DNA from: Macrostomum hystrix
Lineage: Eukaryota; Platyhelminthes; Macrostomidae
DNA length: 64,000 nt
NCBI GenBank assembly: GCA_950097015.1
Contig: CATNEN010000001.1
Location: forward strand, 17,984,501-18,048,500
Reading direction: 5' to 3'
Part shown: piece after piece, positions 11,906-23,602 of the stretch
Layout of the letters: each line of letters opens with the position of its first letter
Position numbering within the stretch: the first letter of the stretch is position 1
Notes under the pieces: model-generated
Told to the model about the DNA's origin: nothing
Databases searched by the model: none
What the model saw: the letters and a program-made list of their open reading frames with translations, nothing else
Translations under genes and position numbers: made by a program

Positions 11906-12654
11906 GCTAGCAGCAGTTGGTGCAGTGTCTGATCTCGCCAATTTCGGCAGGCATGATGAAGATATGAGTCAGTGCCGTACAGTACACAGTGCTATAGCTT
12001 TAGAGTTCATGCATGGAGGAATGACAATGAAGATACAGCGCACACACACAGAAGGGGGACAATTGAACGCACCGGACTTTAATCTGGTTCAGCTTTCCAA
12101 CTGAAAAGTGAGGAGGAAATGCGAGCGTCAGGTTTTATCGTTCTCAATCATTCTCTATGTGTGTTCGTGCTAGTGTCCTCTCCTATCAAACACTTGAACT
12201 GCGTGGCTGTAGCCACAGCATCTAAACAGTTTCTCATGAAATCTGATCCATCTGTTATACATTATAAAATGTGGCCCCTGTCGCCACTGCTTGGGGTGCA
12301 TCTGAGTTCACGCACGCATTCGACAAGAGAGACAGATAGAAAACGATAGTTGCAGCTGTGACTGCCTTCTCTATAGGGTGTGTCTACCCCGCTCAATGGC
12401 TGCTGTGCAGTTCTGCAGTTCATTTTTATAGCTTAATTACGGTCTTTTGGTCCGAGATTTCGTCTCATTGTTGCTCTATCATTCTCTGATCTGTTTTATT
12501 TTCCCGACATTCTCACTGTCATTCTCTTCCCAAAGCAAGCACTCCATTTCTCCTTCTCCCATTATACCCCTACACTTCTTTTATTCTCCCCCTACGGCCT
12601 TTCTCCCCTCGCATACCTTTCTCCACCGCCATTTCACCCCCCCTGCTTTTTATC
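11906..12654. other. Unassigned spacer
   Basis: Two short plus-strand open frames (11898-12104, 12119-12349) have no recognisable domains or splice context. Nothing else could be supported. Confidence 0.5.
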
Positions 12655-13365
12655 CCTCTCTCTATCCCCCTCATTCTCCCGTCTTTCTCCCCCTCATTCT
12701 CCCTTCTTTCTCCCCCTCATTCTCCCGTCTTTCTCCCCCTCATTCTCCCTTCTTTCTCCCCCTCATTCTCCCGTCTTTCTCCCCCTCATTCTCCCGTCTT
12801 TCTCCCCCCTCATTCTCCCGTCTTTCTCCCCCTTATTCTCCCGTCTTTCTCCCCCCTCATTCTCCCGTCTTTCTCCCCCCTCATTCTCCCGTCTTTGTCC
12901 CCCTTATTCTCCCGTCTTTCTCCCCCTCATTCTCCCGTCTTTCTCCCCCTCATTCTCCCGTCTTTCTCCCCCTCATTCTCCCGTCTTTCTCCCCCTCATT
13001 CTCCCCTCATTCTCCCGTCTTTCTCCCCCTCATTCTCCGTCTTTCTCCCCCTCATTCTCCCGTCTTTCTCCCCCCTTTTTCTCCCGTCTTTCTCCCCCTT
13101 ATTCTCCCGTCTTTCTCCCCCCCTCATTCTCCCATCTTTCTCCCCCCTCATTCTCCCGTCTTTGTCCCCCTTATTCTCCCGTCTTTCTCCCCCTCATTCT
13201 CCCGTCTTTCTCCCCCTCATTCTCCCGTCTTTCTCCCCCTCATTCTCCCGTCTTTCTCCCCCTCATTCTCCCCTCATTCTCCCGTCTTTCTCCCCCTCAT
13301 TCTCCGTCTTTCTCCCCCTCATTCTCCCGTCTTTCTCCCCCTCATTCTCCCGTGTCTTCCCCCTT
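12655..13365. repeat. 23-bp polypyrimidine minisatellite
   Basis: About 30 copies of a 23-bp unit containing ctccccctcattctcccgt, nearly pure C/T on the plus strand. A block with the variants gtctttgtccccc and cattctccccttattctc appears twice, about 265 bp apart, indicating an internal block duplication. Confidence 0.9.
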
Positions 13366-13744
13366 CTCTTTCACACTAATATCCTAATTCCCCGTTGCAT
13401 TGGCTAAAACGCCATACAAAAAGTGCAAACATTTCAAGGGCCAGCAACTGACCCAGGCTGCACTTTTATTTCAAAGCAGACTCATTAGCATGCGTATTGT
13501 GTGGTAGAAATTTTGAATTGAAAAAAAATGCAAAAACAGAAAAAGGCACTTCAGGAACGAAGCAAAAATGTTGGATTAATTTGCATTTGTCGGGTCTGCT
13601 GCTTGCATTCTTTTGAAAATCTTGACCAGCCTAATTAAACTAGGTTAGACTTGACGATTGAGACTAGCCGAGTTGCATAATCAGAGAAAATCACAAAACC
13701 GTGACGACAGGTCGCACAACTTGCCGGCTAAAATTCTGGTCCAG
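13366..13744. other. Unassigned spacer
   Basis: No feature seen between the polypyrimidine array and the large 20-bp satellite. Confidence 0.5.
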
Positions 13745-16700
13745 GGTCCTAACTAGTTAGACTACAGCCTCACCGGTTAGCCTACAGCCTCACCGGTTAG
13801 CCTACAGCCTCACCGGTTAGACTACAGCCTCACCGTTAGATTACAAACTCACCGGTTAGAGTACAGCCTCATCGGTTGGACTACAACCTCACCGGTTAGA
13901 CTACAGCCCCACCGGTTAGACTACAACCTTACCGGTTAGACTACAGCCTCACCGTTAGATTACAACCTCACCGGTTAGACTACAGCCCCACCGGTTAGAC
14001 TACAACCTTACCGGTTAGACTACAGCCTCACCGTTAGATTACAACCTCACTGGTTAGATTACAACCTCACTGGTTAGATTACAACCTCACTGGTTAGATT
14101 ACAACCTCACTGGTTAGATTACAACCTCACTGGTTAGATTACAACCTCACTGGTTAGATTACAACCTCACTGGTTAGATTACAACCTCACTGGTTAGATT
14201 ACAACCTCACTGGTTAGATTACAACCTCACTGGTTGGACTACAGCCTCACCGGTTAGACTACAACCTTCACCGGTTAGACTACAAACTCACCGGTTAGAC
14301 TACAACCTTCACCGGTTAGACTACAAACTCACCGGTTAGAGTACAGCCTCATCGGTTGGACTACAACCTCACCGGTTAGACTACAGCCTCACCGGTTAGA
14401 CTACAACCTTAACGGTTAGACTACAACCTTCACAGGTTAGACTACAAACTCACCGGTTAGAGTACAGCCTCACCGGTTAGACTACAGCCTCACCGTTAGA
14501 TTACAGCCTCACCGTTAGATTACAACCTCACTGGTTAGATTACAACCTCACTGGTTAGAGTACAGCCTCACCGGTTAGACTACAACCTTACCGGTTAGAC
14601 TACAGCCTCACCGTTAGATTACAACCTCACTGGTTAGATTACAACCTCACTGGTTAGATTACAACCTCACTGGTTAGATTACAACCTCACTGGTTAGATT
14701 ACAACCTCACTGGTTAGATTACAGCCTCACCGTTAGATTACAACCTCACTGGTTAGATTACAACCTCACTGGTTAGATTACAACCTCACTGGTTAGATTA
14801 CAACCTCACTGGTTAGATTACAACCTCACTGGTTAGATTACAACCTCACTGGTTAGATTACAACCTCACTGGTTAGATTACAACCTCACTGGTTAGATTA
14901 CAACCTCACCGGTTAGACTACAGCCTCACCGTTAGATTACAGCCTCACCGTTAGATTACAACCTCACTGGTTAGATTACAACCTCACTGGTTAGATTACA
15001 ACCTCACTGGTTAGATTACAACCTCACTGGTTAGATTACAACCTCACTGGTTAGATTACAACCTCACTGGTTAGATTACAACCTCACTGGTTAGATTACA
15101 ACCTCACTGGTTAGATTACAACCTCACTGGTTAGATTACAACCTCACTGGTTAGATTACAACCTCACTGGTTGGACTACAGCCTCACCGGTTAGACTACA
15201 ACCTTCACCGGTTAGACTACAAACTCACCGGTTAGACTACAACCTTCACCGGTTAGACTACAAACTCACCGGTTAGAGTACAGCCTCATCGGTTGGACTA
15301 CAACCTCACCGGTTAGACTACAGCCTCACCGGTTAGACTACAACCTTAACGGTTAGACTACAACCTTCACAGGTTAGACTACAAACTCACCGGTTAGAGT
15401 ACAGCCTCACCGGTTAGACTACAGCCTCACCGTTAGATTACAGCCTCACCGTTAGATTACAACCTCACTGGTTAGATTACAACCTCACTGGTTAGAGTAC
15501 AGCCTCACCGGTTAGACTACAACCTTACCGGTTAGACTACAGCCTCACCGTTAGATTACAACCTCACTGGTTAGATTACAACCTCACTGGTTAGATTACA
15601 ACCTCACTGGTTAGATTACAACCTCACTGGTTAGATTACAACCTCACTGGTTAGATTACAGCCTCACCGTTAGATTACAACCTCACTGGTTAGATTACAA
15701 CCTCACTGGTTAGATTACAACCTCACTGGTTAGATTACAACCTCACTGGTTAGATTACAACCTCACTGGTTAGATTACAACCTCACTGGTTAGATTACAA
15801 CCTCACTGGTTAGATTACAACCTCACTGGTTAGATTACAACCTCACTGGTTAGATTACAACCTCACTGGTTAGATTACAACCTCACTGGTTAGATTACAA
15901 CCTCACTGGTTGGACTACAGCCTCACCGGTTAGACTACAACCTTCACCGGTTAGACTACAAACTCACCGGTTAGAGTACAGCCTCATCGGTTGGACTACA
16001 ACCTCACCGGTTAGACTACAGCCTCACCGGTTAGACTACAACCTTAACGGTTAGACTACAACCTTCACAGGTTAGACTACAAACTCACCGGTTAGAGTAC
16101 AGCCTCACCGGTTAGACTACAGCCTCACCGTTAGATTACAGCCTCACCGTTAGATTACAACCTCACTGGTTAGATTACAACCTCACTGGTTAGATTACAA
16201 CCTCACTGGTTAGATTACAACCTCACTGGTTAGATTACAACCTCACTGGTTAGATTACAACCTCACTGGTTAGATTACAACCTCACTGGTTAGATTACAG
16301 CCTCACCGTTAGATTACAACCTCACTGGTTAGATTACAACCTCACTGGTTAGATTACAACCTCACTGGTTAGATTACAACCTTACTGGTTAGATTACAAC
16401 CTCACTGGTTAGATTACAACCTCACTGGTTAGATTACAACCTCACTGGTTAGATTACAGCCTCACCGTTAGATTACAACCTCACTGGTTAGATTACAACC
16501 TCACTGGTTTAGATTACAACCTCACTGGTTAGATTACAACCTCACTGGTTAGATTACAACCTCACTGGTTAGATTACAACCTCACTGGTTAGATTACAAC
16601 CTCACTGGTTAGATTACAACCTCACTGGTTAGATTACAACCTCACTGGTTAGATTACAACCTCACTGGTTAGATTACAGCCTCACCGTTAGATTACAACC

Positions 16701-18620
16701 TCACTGGTTAGATTACAACCTCACTGGTTAGATTACAACCTCACTGGTTAGATTACAACCTCACTGGTTAGATTACAACCTCACTGGTTAGATTACAACC
16801 TCACTGGTTAGATTACAACCTCACTGGTTAGATTACAGCCTCACCGTTAGATTACAACCTCACTGGTTAGATTACAACCTCACTGGTTAGATTACAACCT
16901 CACTGGTTAGATTACAACCTCACTGGTTAGATTACAACCTCACTGGTTAGATTACAGCCTCACCGTTAGATTACAACCTCACTGGTTAGATTACAACCTC
17001 ACTGGTTAGATTACAACCTCACTGGTTAGATTACAACCTCACTGGTTAGATTACAACCTCACTGGTTAGATTACAACCTCACTGGTTAGATTACAACCTC
17101 ACTGGTTAGATTACAACCTCACTGGTTAGATTACAACCTCACTGGTTAGATTACAACCTCACTGGTTAGATTACAGCCTCACCGTTAGATTACAACCTCA
17201 CTGGTTAGATTACAACCTCACTGGTTAGATTACAACCTCACTGGTTAGATTACAACCTCACTGGTTAGATTACAACCTCACTGGTTAGATTACAACCTCA
17301 CCGGTTAGACTACAGCCTCACCGTTAGATTACAGCCTCACCGTTAGATTACAACCTCACTGGTTAGATTACAACCTCACTGGTTAGATTACAACCTCACT
17401 GGTTAGATTACAACCTCACTGGTTAGATTACAACCTCACTGGTTAGATTACAACCTCACTGGTTAGATTACAACCTCACTGGTTAGATTACAGCCTCACC
17501 GTTAGATTACAACCTCACTGGTTAGATTACAACCTCACTGGTTAGATTACAACCTCACTGGTTAGATTACAACCTCACTGGTTAGATTACAACCTCACTG
17601 GTTGGACTACAGCCTCACCGGTTAGAGTACAGCCTCACCGGTTAGACTACAACCTCACCGGTTAGACTACAGCCTCACCGGTTAGACTACAGCCTCACCG
17701 GTTAGACTACAGCCTCACTGGTTAGACTACAACCTCACTGGTTAGATTACAACCTCACTGGTTAGATTACAACCTCACTGGTTGGACTACAGCCTCACCG
17801 GTTAGACTACAGCCTCATCGTTAGATTACAACCTCACTGGTTAGATTACAACCTCACTGGTTGGACTACAGCCTCACCGGTTAGACTACAAACTCACCGG
17901 TTAGAGTACAGCCTCACCGGTTAGACTACAACCTCACCGGTTAGACTACAGCCTCACCGGTTAGACTACAGCCTCACCGGTTAGACTACAGCCTCACTGG
18001 TTAGACTACAACCTCACTGGTTAGATTACAACCTCACTGGTTAGATTACAACCTCACTGGTTGGACTACAGCCTCACCGGTTAGACTACAGCCTCATCGT
18101 TAGATTACAACCTCACTGGTTAGATTACAACCTCACTGGTTAGATTACAACCTCACTGGTTAGATTACAACCTCACTGGTTAGATTACAACCTCACTGGT
18201 TGGACTACAGCCTCACCGGTTAGACTACAACCTCACCGGTTAGACTACAGCCTCACCGGTTAGACTACAACCTTACCGGTTAGACTACAACCTCACAGGT
18301 TAGACTACAACCTCACCGGTTAGACTACGGCCTCCCCAGCTAGACTAGGGTCTCACCGGTTAGAGTACAACCTCACCAGCTAGACTAGGGCCTCACCAGC
18401 TAGACTAGGACCTCACCAGCTAGACTAGGACCTCACCAGCTAGACTAGGGCCTCACCAGCTAGACTAGGGCCTCACCAGCTAGACTAGGACCTCACCAGC
18501 TAGACTAGGACCTCACCAGCTAGACTAGGGCCTCACCAGCTAGACTAGGACCTCACCAGCTAGACTAGGACCTCACCAGCTAGACTAGGGCCTCACCAGC
18601 TAGACTAGGGCCTCACCAGT
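13745..18620. repeat. 4.9-kb satellite of 20-bp units
   Basis: About 240 copies of ggttagattacaacctcact and variants. Three main types are visible: an AT-richer core (ttagattacaacctcactgg), a GC-richer type (ttagactacagcctcaccgg), and a right-edge block (about 18330-18620) of cagctagactagggcctcac. Blocks beginning ggttggactacagcctcacc followed by accttcaccgg units recur near 14231, 15170 and 15908, giving a higher-order pattern. Confidence 0.97.
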
Positions 18621-19124
18621 GAAGCAACAACCTGGTCTGTTAAACAATATTCTTACAAGTGCCTGTTAGATCAAGAAGTTAGCGTAAACGGCTAATTCTG
18701 TTAAGAAAATATTTGACTAAAAATGCAACAAATTGCCTAGTTCATTGTTTACTAACGAAAAAAATATTTTAGAAATGTCCGATGATTTACTGTGTACTGT
18801 ACTTTCAGTAGGTTGCTTGAAATAAAAACAATTTAATCTACAAAACAACAGTACATAAAGCTATTATATTTGTTTTTCGCGCGTCAAACTTTTTGTTCGT
18901 ATTTAACAACTATTTATAGTCCATTTAATAACTCAATAATAAAAGGTTTTTCATTTTAAGAAGACAACTGAATGTTAGACGAAGGTCAGCAGCCTACACA
19001 GTGCACAGTATTTTTTAAACAGCAAGTTAACAAAATGAAGACAAAATCTGTTAGCAAGTGAAAGAACTAAAAATAATTTTAAAAAATCTGTCTTAACAGA
19101 TTTAAATACTTTACTGAAATAGTT
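18621..19124. other. AT-rich 3' flank of the first RBR gene
   Basis: AT-rich, no coding signal. It is downstream of the minus-strand RBR gene and may hold its 3' UTR. Confidence 0.5.
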
Positions 19125-21677
19125 TTATTCTGATTCTTTCTTGCGGCAGCAGAAGAGCACAACTAACACAGGTAGCAGCACAGGTGACAGGGCTATGGCC
19201 AGAGCAGCCAGGACCGCAGCCAGAGGCAGTAGAACGGCAAGGCCGGCTGTGGGGCCCAGAATTAGTGCCAGAAGGCGGAGCACTGGAATGAAATATTGGT
19301 GCTGCAACCATAGAATGTAGCTAGCTTTGATCTTATCAAGTACGTCAGCAACCAGCAATGCCTATGCTTCATGGCCAGAAAACACTGGAGACAAAAGCGA
19401 GATGGCTCGACTTAAGTTAGATGAGACAGGGGAGAGATGAGACAGGGGAGAGACGCGACAGGGGAGAAATGGGAAAAGGGAGAGATGAGACAGGGGAGAG
19501 ATAAGACAGGGTAGAGATAAGACAGGGGAGAGATAAGACAGGGTAGAGATAAGACAGGGGAGAGATGAGACAGGGTAGAGATGAGACAGGGTAGAGATGA
19601 GACAGGGTAGAGATGAGACAGGGGAGAGACGCGACAGGGGAGAAATGGGAAAAGGGAGAGATGAGACAGGGGAGTGATGAGACAGGGGAGAGATAAGACA
19701 GGGTAGAGATAAGACAGGAGAGAGATGAGACAGGGTAGAGATGAGACAGGGTAGAGATGAGACAGGGTAGAGATAAGACAGGAGAGAGATGAGACACGGG
19801 AGAGATGAGACAGGGTAGAGATGAGACAGGGGAGAGACGCGACAGGGGAGAGATGGGAAAAGGGAGAGATGAGACAGGAGAGAGATAAGACAGGGGAGAG
19901 ATGAGACAGTGGGGAAATGCATGGAAGCAGCCCTTTGTTGGAAGGGCCTGCCATATAATAATAATAATTTTCAGGAGTGCTGCGGGCAATCGCACATCAT
20001 TTGGTGGCAGTAGATCCCTCAGCACATACGTACACAGATACTATACTCAGGCATATACTGACACAGTGCGCGCTTTCACTGCGCCTTGGAGGTTGGCCCT
20101 TAAGGGCGTAAATTGAACTTCTCTTCGCGGCTGCACCCCAAATAAATGTGGCCTCGCCGCGGAATCGAGCTCAGGGACCTTGGTGCGAGATGCAAACGCG
20201 TCAGCCGCTCTGCCGCTGACCCCCCTTGGGCCCGCCAGACCCAGGATTCAAAGAGGCCGCACGGCTTACCAAAAAGGCTGCCCCGAACTAGCCGCCTAAG
20301 AGCGGGTCGCTCTGGCAGAAACTTCTGCCTGCAGCCGAAGACGCTGAGCCTGTCGGAGTGCGAGCCGAAGACGCTCCAGCGCACGAAGGGCACCCGGAGC
20401 TGTCGGACCCGCCAGCGCTTGCTGCACAGGTAGCAGAACTCGTGCTGGCAGTGGCCGCATGTCATGTGGTTGCAGCCGTCGTTCTTCTCGATCATCGCCC
20501 GGCACTTCGGACACCGGCGCGCCTTCCTCAGGCCGGAGTTCTCCATCTGCTTGGCCCAGTCCTCCAGCAGGTGCACCCCGGACTGGAAGCGTCGGCATGA
20601 CAGTCCCGGGTGCGCCGGCGAGTGGCAGTCGAAGCACCACACGTAGTCGCACTGGGCGCACTTCACCGTGACGCCGCCGAGCTCCTTCTGGCTGCGGCCC
20701 GAGCGGAATCGCCGCTGGCCGCGGGGTCTCTGAGCCATGCAGCTGCAGCGGGGACAGTCCCTCTCGTGGCTGTTGGCGCCGCGTCGACATGCCAGCAGCT
20801 GCTCGCGACGTTCCATGTCCGACTCGCTCAGCAGGTGGTGCAGCTGAGACACCGTCAGGATGGCTGAGCAGCCCGGACAGCCCAGCTTCGCGTTCACCTC
20901 CGTCAGGTGGTCGCTCAGCCACCGGTGCAGGCAGGAGACGCACACGGAAGCCTGGCAGCAGCCGCCGCGCCACAGAAGGTCGTCGGACTCTCCGCAGCAG
21001 ATGTCACACTGACCCAGCGTGTACTGGCCGTCCGACGCCTGCAGGTTCCGCTGGTCCTGAGAATCTGCGGCTCGCTTCTGCAGCTCGTGCAGGGCGGCGC
21101 TGAACAGGGCGTGGAACTCTGTGCTCCCGGTGCAGCGCCGCAGCTGCTGGTGGCCCTCCGGCCAGGCAGTGAGCCTCTGCAGGATGTTGCCCGCTGAGCT
21201 GCACTGCAGCAGCTCGATAACCCGGACACTCAGATGTGCGGCATCCGGCCTCGATCGGCTGGCAACGCTGGCGATGCAGCGGATAATTTCGTAGAGAGTC
21301 GACCTCGGTACATCGTTCAGCATGGCGTCGCCCATCTCGTTGTGCAGCAGCCGCATCGTGAGCACCAGATTGACCTCCTGGGTCATCTCTTCAGGGTCAA
21401 CGTCCTGCTCGGGATCAGTGTCTGTCGAGTAGGATTCGTCGTCTGTGGACACGACTTGTTCGTCGGTGCGTGGCGGCCTGCTGATGATGCTGTGCGCCAA
21501 GTCCAACACTCGCTGCCTCTCCTCGGTGGAGAGCGCCTCCAGCTGCTCCGGACTGTCCAGCAGCTGCAGGACGGATGCGGCTACGGCCTCGTTTATCTCC
21601 GACGCCCAGTTGGACGACTGCATCGAGTGCAGAGACACGGCATCGGCTGAGACCCCCTGCTCAACGTCAGACTCCAT
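19125..21677 (-). CDS. RBR E3 ubiquitin ligase with C-terminal membrane anchor, copy 1
   Basis: Exons 21677-20270 and 19282-19125 encode 521 residues. The donor (G|GTAAGC, phase 1) and acceptor (ttccag|TG) keep frame. RING1 starts at Cys224 (CDICCGESDD). An IBR Cys/His cluster follows, with VKCAQCDYVWCFDCHSPAH near its end. RING2 starts at Cys389 (CPKCRAMIEKNDGCNHMTC), with Cys402 in GCNHMTC as the expected catalytic thioester cysteine. Exon 2 encodes a hydrophobic stretch of about 40 residues and a short CCRKKESE tail, as in RNF144/RNF19-type membrane-anchored RBR ligases, which transfer ubiquitin through a RING2 thioester. The N-terminal 220 residues are acidic and unassigned. The 987-bp intron holds a 16-bp minisatellite and a SINE. 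An AATAAA overlaps the stop codon. Copy 2 lies upstream in the same orientation. Confidence 0.88.
19417..19915. repeat. 16-bp minisatellite, locus 3 (intron of RBR copy 1)
   Basis: About 31 copies of gagagatgagacaggg, with gtagagat, gataagac and gacgcgac variants. It is the same family as the arrays at 0.5 and 3.4 kb, here in the gagaca orientation on the plus strand. On the sense strand of the host gene it is pyrimidine-rich. Confidence 0.95.
19957..20227 (-). mobile_element. tRNA-derived SINE, family 1, copy a
   Basis: On the minus strand the element starts with a tRNA-like head (gcggcagagcggc, then gtccctgagctcgattcc). It ends in a gcccgcagcactcctg-like block and an (ATT)n tail. It is flanked by near-identical ten-base repeats, gggcctgcca (19944-19953) and gggcccgcca (20228-20237), read as the target-site duplication. 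It lies in the intron of RBR copy 1. Confidence 0.85.
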
Positions 21678-22429
21678 GGTCCTTGCAGCAGTTGTTTAAG
21701 AGTGTCTGTACTCTGCGTGTATTAGTTTATTTTCCAAGAGAATCTTTCTGAAGCTTTTCTGTTGGCCCCAGACGAACACTCACTTGCACACGTATATACG
21801 TATGTTCTAACGTCACTCAGTTTCATTTTACTCACCTTTGGCAGGGGGCTGGTTGGCCAGACTGAGTGACTCAATAGTCTAATGCGCGCATAATGGCTCC
21901 TTGTTTAATAGAGTACAGTTTTGGTAGATTTTTTCTATCTACTTAGGGTGAGGGACGAGATAGCACATGGTCATGCAAAACCTCAAGATCTCTCTCGAAA
22001 ACACATTACATTATGCTTTAGAAATCTTTTATTTAATTCTGTTTCTGTGTAGCCTAATCGAAAACGAACCTAGCGGAGCTAACACAGTATCAAAGAAATT
22101 TATTGAAGTGCTGTTCAGCACCAGATAATTCTTGAATTTGGCTTCTCGAGTGAGTGTTTATGCTAGCGCTACTAGCGCACATAGCGAATGAAGCATAGAT
22201 AGAATTTCAGCCATATCCTTAACAAAGCATTAGCAGCTACTCGTAACTTAAAAGTAAAACTTTTTTTTCCGCAAAAATAAGTTGATGACTACGTAAGTTG
22301 AACTGTATAAGGACAATCTTGCAGTAAGAATTTACGATTCTTGAATGAATCGATTTTAAGAGTGGATAACCGAATACAAAAGTACAGGCCGCGAATAATC
22401 AAATCTCGAAAGAGGTAAGAACCTCATGA
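21678..22429. other. 5' flank of RBR copy 1
   Basis: No exon was recognised. This stretch should contain the promoter of the minus-strand gene starting at 21677, but no specific element can be supported. Confidence 0.45.
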
Positions 22430-22790
22430 CAGGATCTCACGAGAATCTCAATTCGAGATTCACAATCTCATGAGAATCTCATTCCTACGTACACGATCTC
22501 ACAAGAATCTCATTCTTGGTACACAATCTCATGAGAATCTCGCTCCTCGGTACACGATCCCGGAGAATCTCATTCCTAGGTACACAATCTCACAAGAATC
22601 TCATTCATAGGTACACGATCTCACAAGAATCTCATTCTTGGTACACAATCTCATGAGAATCTCGCTCCTCGGTACACGATCCCGGAGAATCTCATTCCCA
22701 GATACACAATCTCACAAGAATCTCATTCCTAGGTACACGATCTCATGAGAATCTCGCTCCTAGATTCACGATCTCACGAGAAACCACCTC
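22430..22790. repeat. About 31-bp tandem repeat with palindromic ATCTCATGAGA cores
   Basis: Roughly twelve copies carry aatctcattcctaggtacac and cgatctcacaag or caatctcatgag. Many units contain ctcatgag or atctcatgaga, so each can fold back on itself. A related block in the opposite orientation is at 23.2-23.5 kb. Confidence 0.85.
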
Positions 22791-23205
22791 ATGAAAATAT
22801 TATCCTCATATTATTACATCGCTCTTTTATGCAATCACATCTGTAAAAATTAGGGTAAAAAATTCACATTTTTCTAGCCATAACTGACAAAAATGCTAAT
22901 CTTCAATAGTGTTCCATTATAAATATTTTTTAGGTCGTAGAGTTAGGGCAAAAAATGGAAAGTCTAAGAAAACCATCAAACAGCTAACTTATATGCCAAA
23001 TACTGCAATTTATACGAGCTATATTAAAAATAATATTTCTGCAGATTATGTAATTTGTTGAAGATAAACACAAAAACGAACCGAATCACATTTTAAGGTG
23101 CAGCAAATAGAAGAGCAATTATTGTTTAATTCGCTGGCATTTTGCAACGGACAGTGCCATTTTTAATTAACGTGGCGTGCAGCCAAGTATTTCGACTTGT
23201 ACCCA
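22791..23205. other. AT-rich spacer
   Basis: Nothing supportable between the two related inverted repeat blocks. Confidence 0.5.
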
Positions 23206-23460
23206 GTAAAATACTCGAAGCTGAGATTCTCGTGGGATTTGCATCTCTAGGTTGAGATTCACATTGGTTGTGGATTTCTGAAGGGTGAGGTTTACTCTTC
23301 GAGTGAGATTCCCATGAGACGAATTTCTCTAGGTTTAGATTCTCATGAGACGAATTTCTCTAGGTTGAGATATCATGAGATCAACTATGTTAGGCAGTGA
23401 GATTCTCGTTAGGTTGATTTTCTAGACTGACATTCTCATGGTACAGATTGGATTTCTAGA
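23206..23460. repeat. Degenerate repeat, inverted relative to the 22.4-kb block
   Basis: Several diverged copies of gagattctcatgagacgaat and ttctctaggttgagat. The reverse complement gives the aatctca and cctag motifs of the 22430-22790 block. Confidence 0.7.
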
Positions 23461-23602
23461 AATTGACATTGTTAAAACGTGAATGTCTTAATTTGAACAG
23501 TTCGAATCCTTCAGAAGTTGGTCGTCTTGTCAATGGCTTGATGCGTTTGACGAATGCGTCAAGATATTAAAAATGTCATGTCGAGGTTCATGACAGGAAC
23601 CG

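Noticed and set aside
5056-18620. CRISPR-like arrays (regular 20-bp direct repeats)
   Set aside because: The units are contiguous without unique spacers, there are no cas genes, and the surrounding genes are animal genes with introns.
13745-18620. Telomeric or subtelomeric repeat (ttaga motif)
   Set aside because: The unit is 20 bp and does not contain TTAGGG runs; ordinary genes continue on the right side.
20100-20269. Extension of the RBR copy 1 frame into KPCGLFESWVW and beyond
   Set aside because: It reads through the donor into a SINE. The paralogue uses the same donor position, and the spliced transmembrane exon restores homology.
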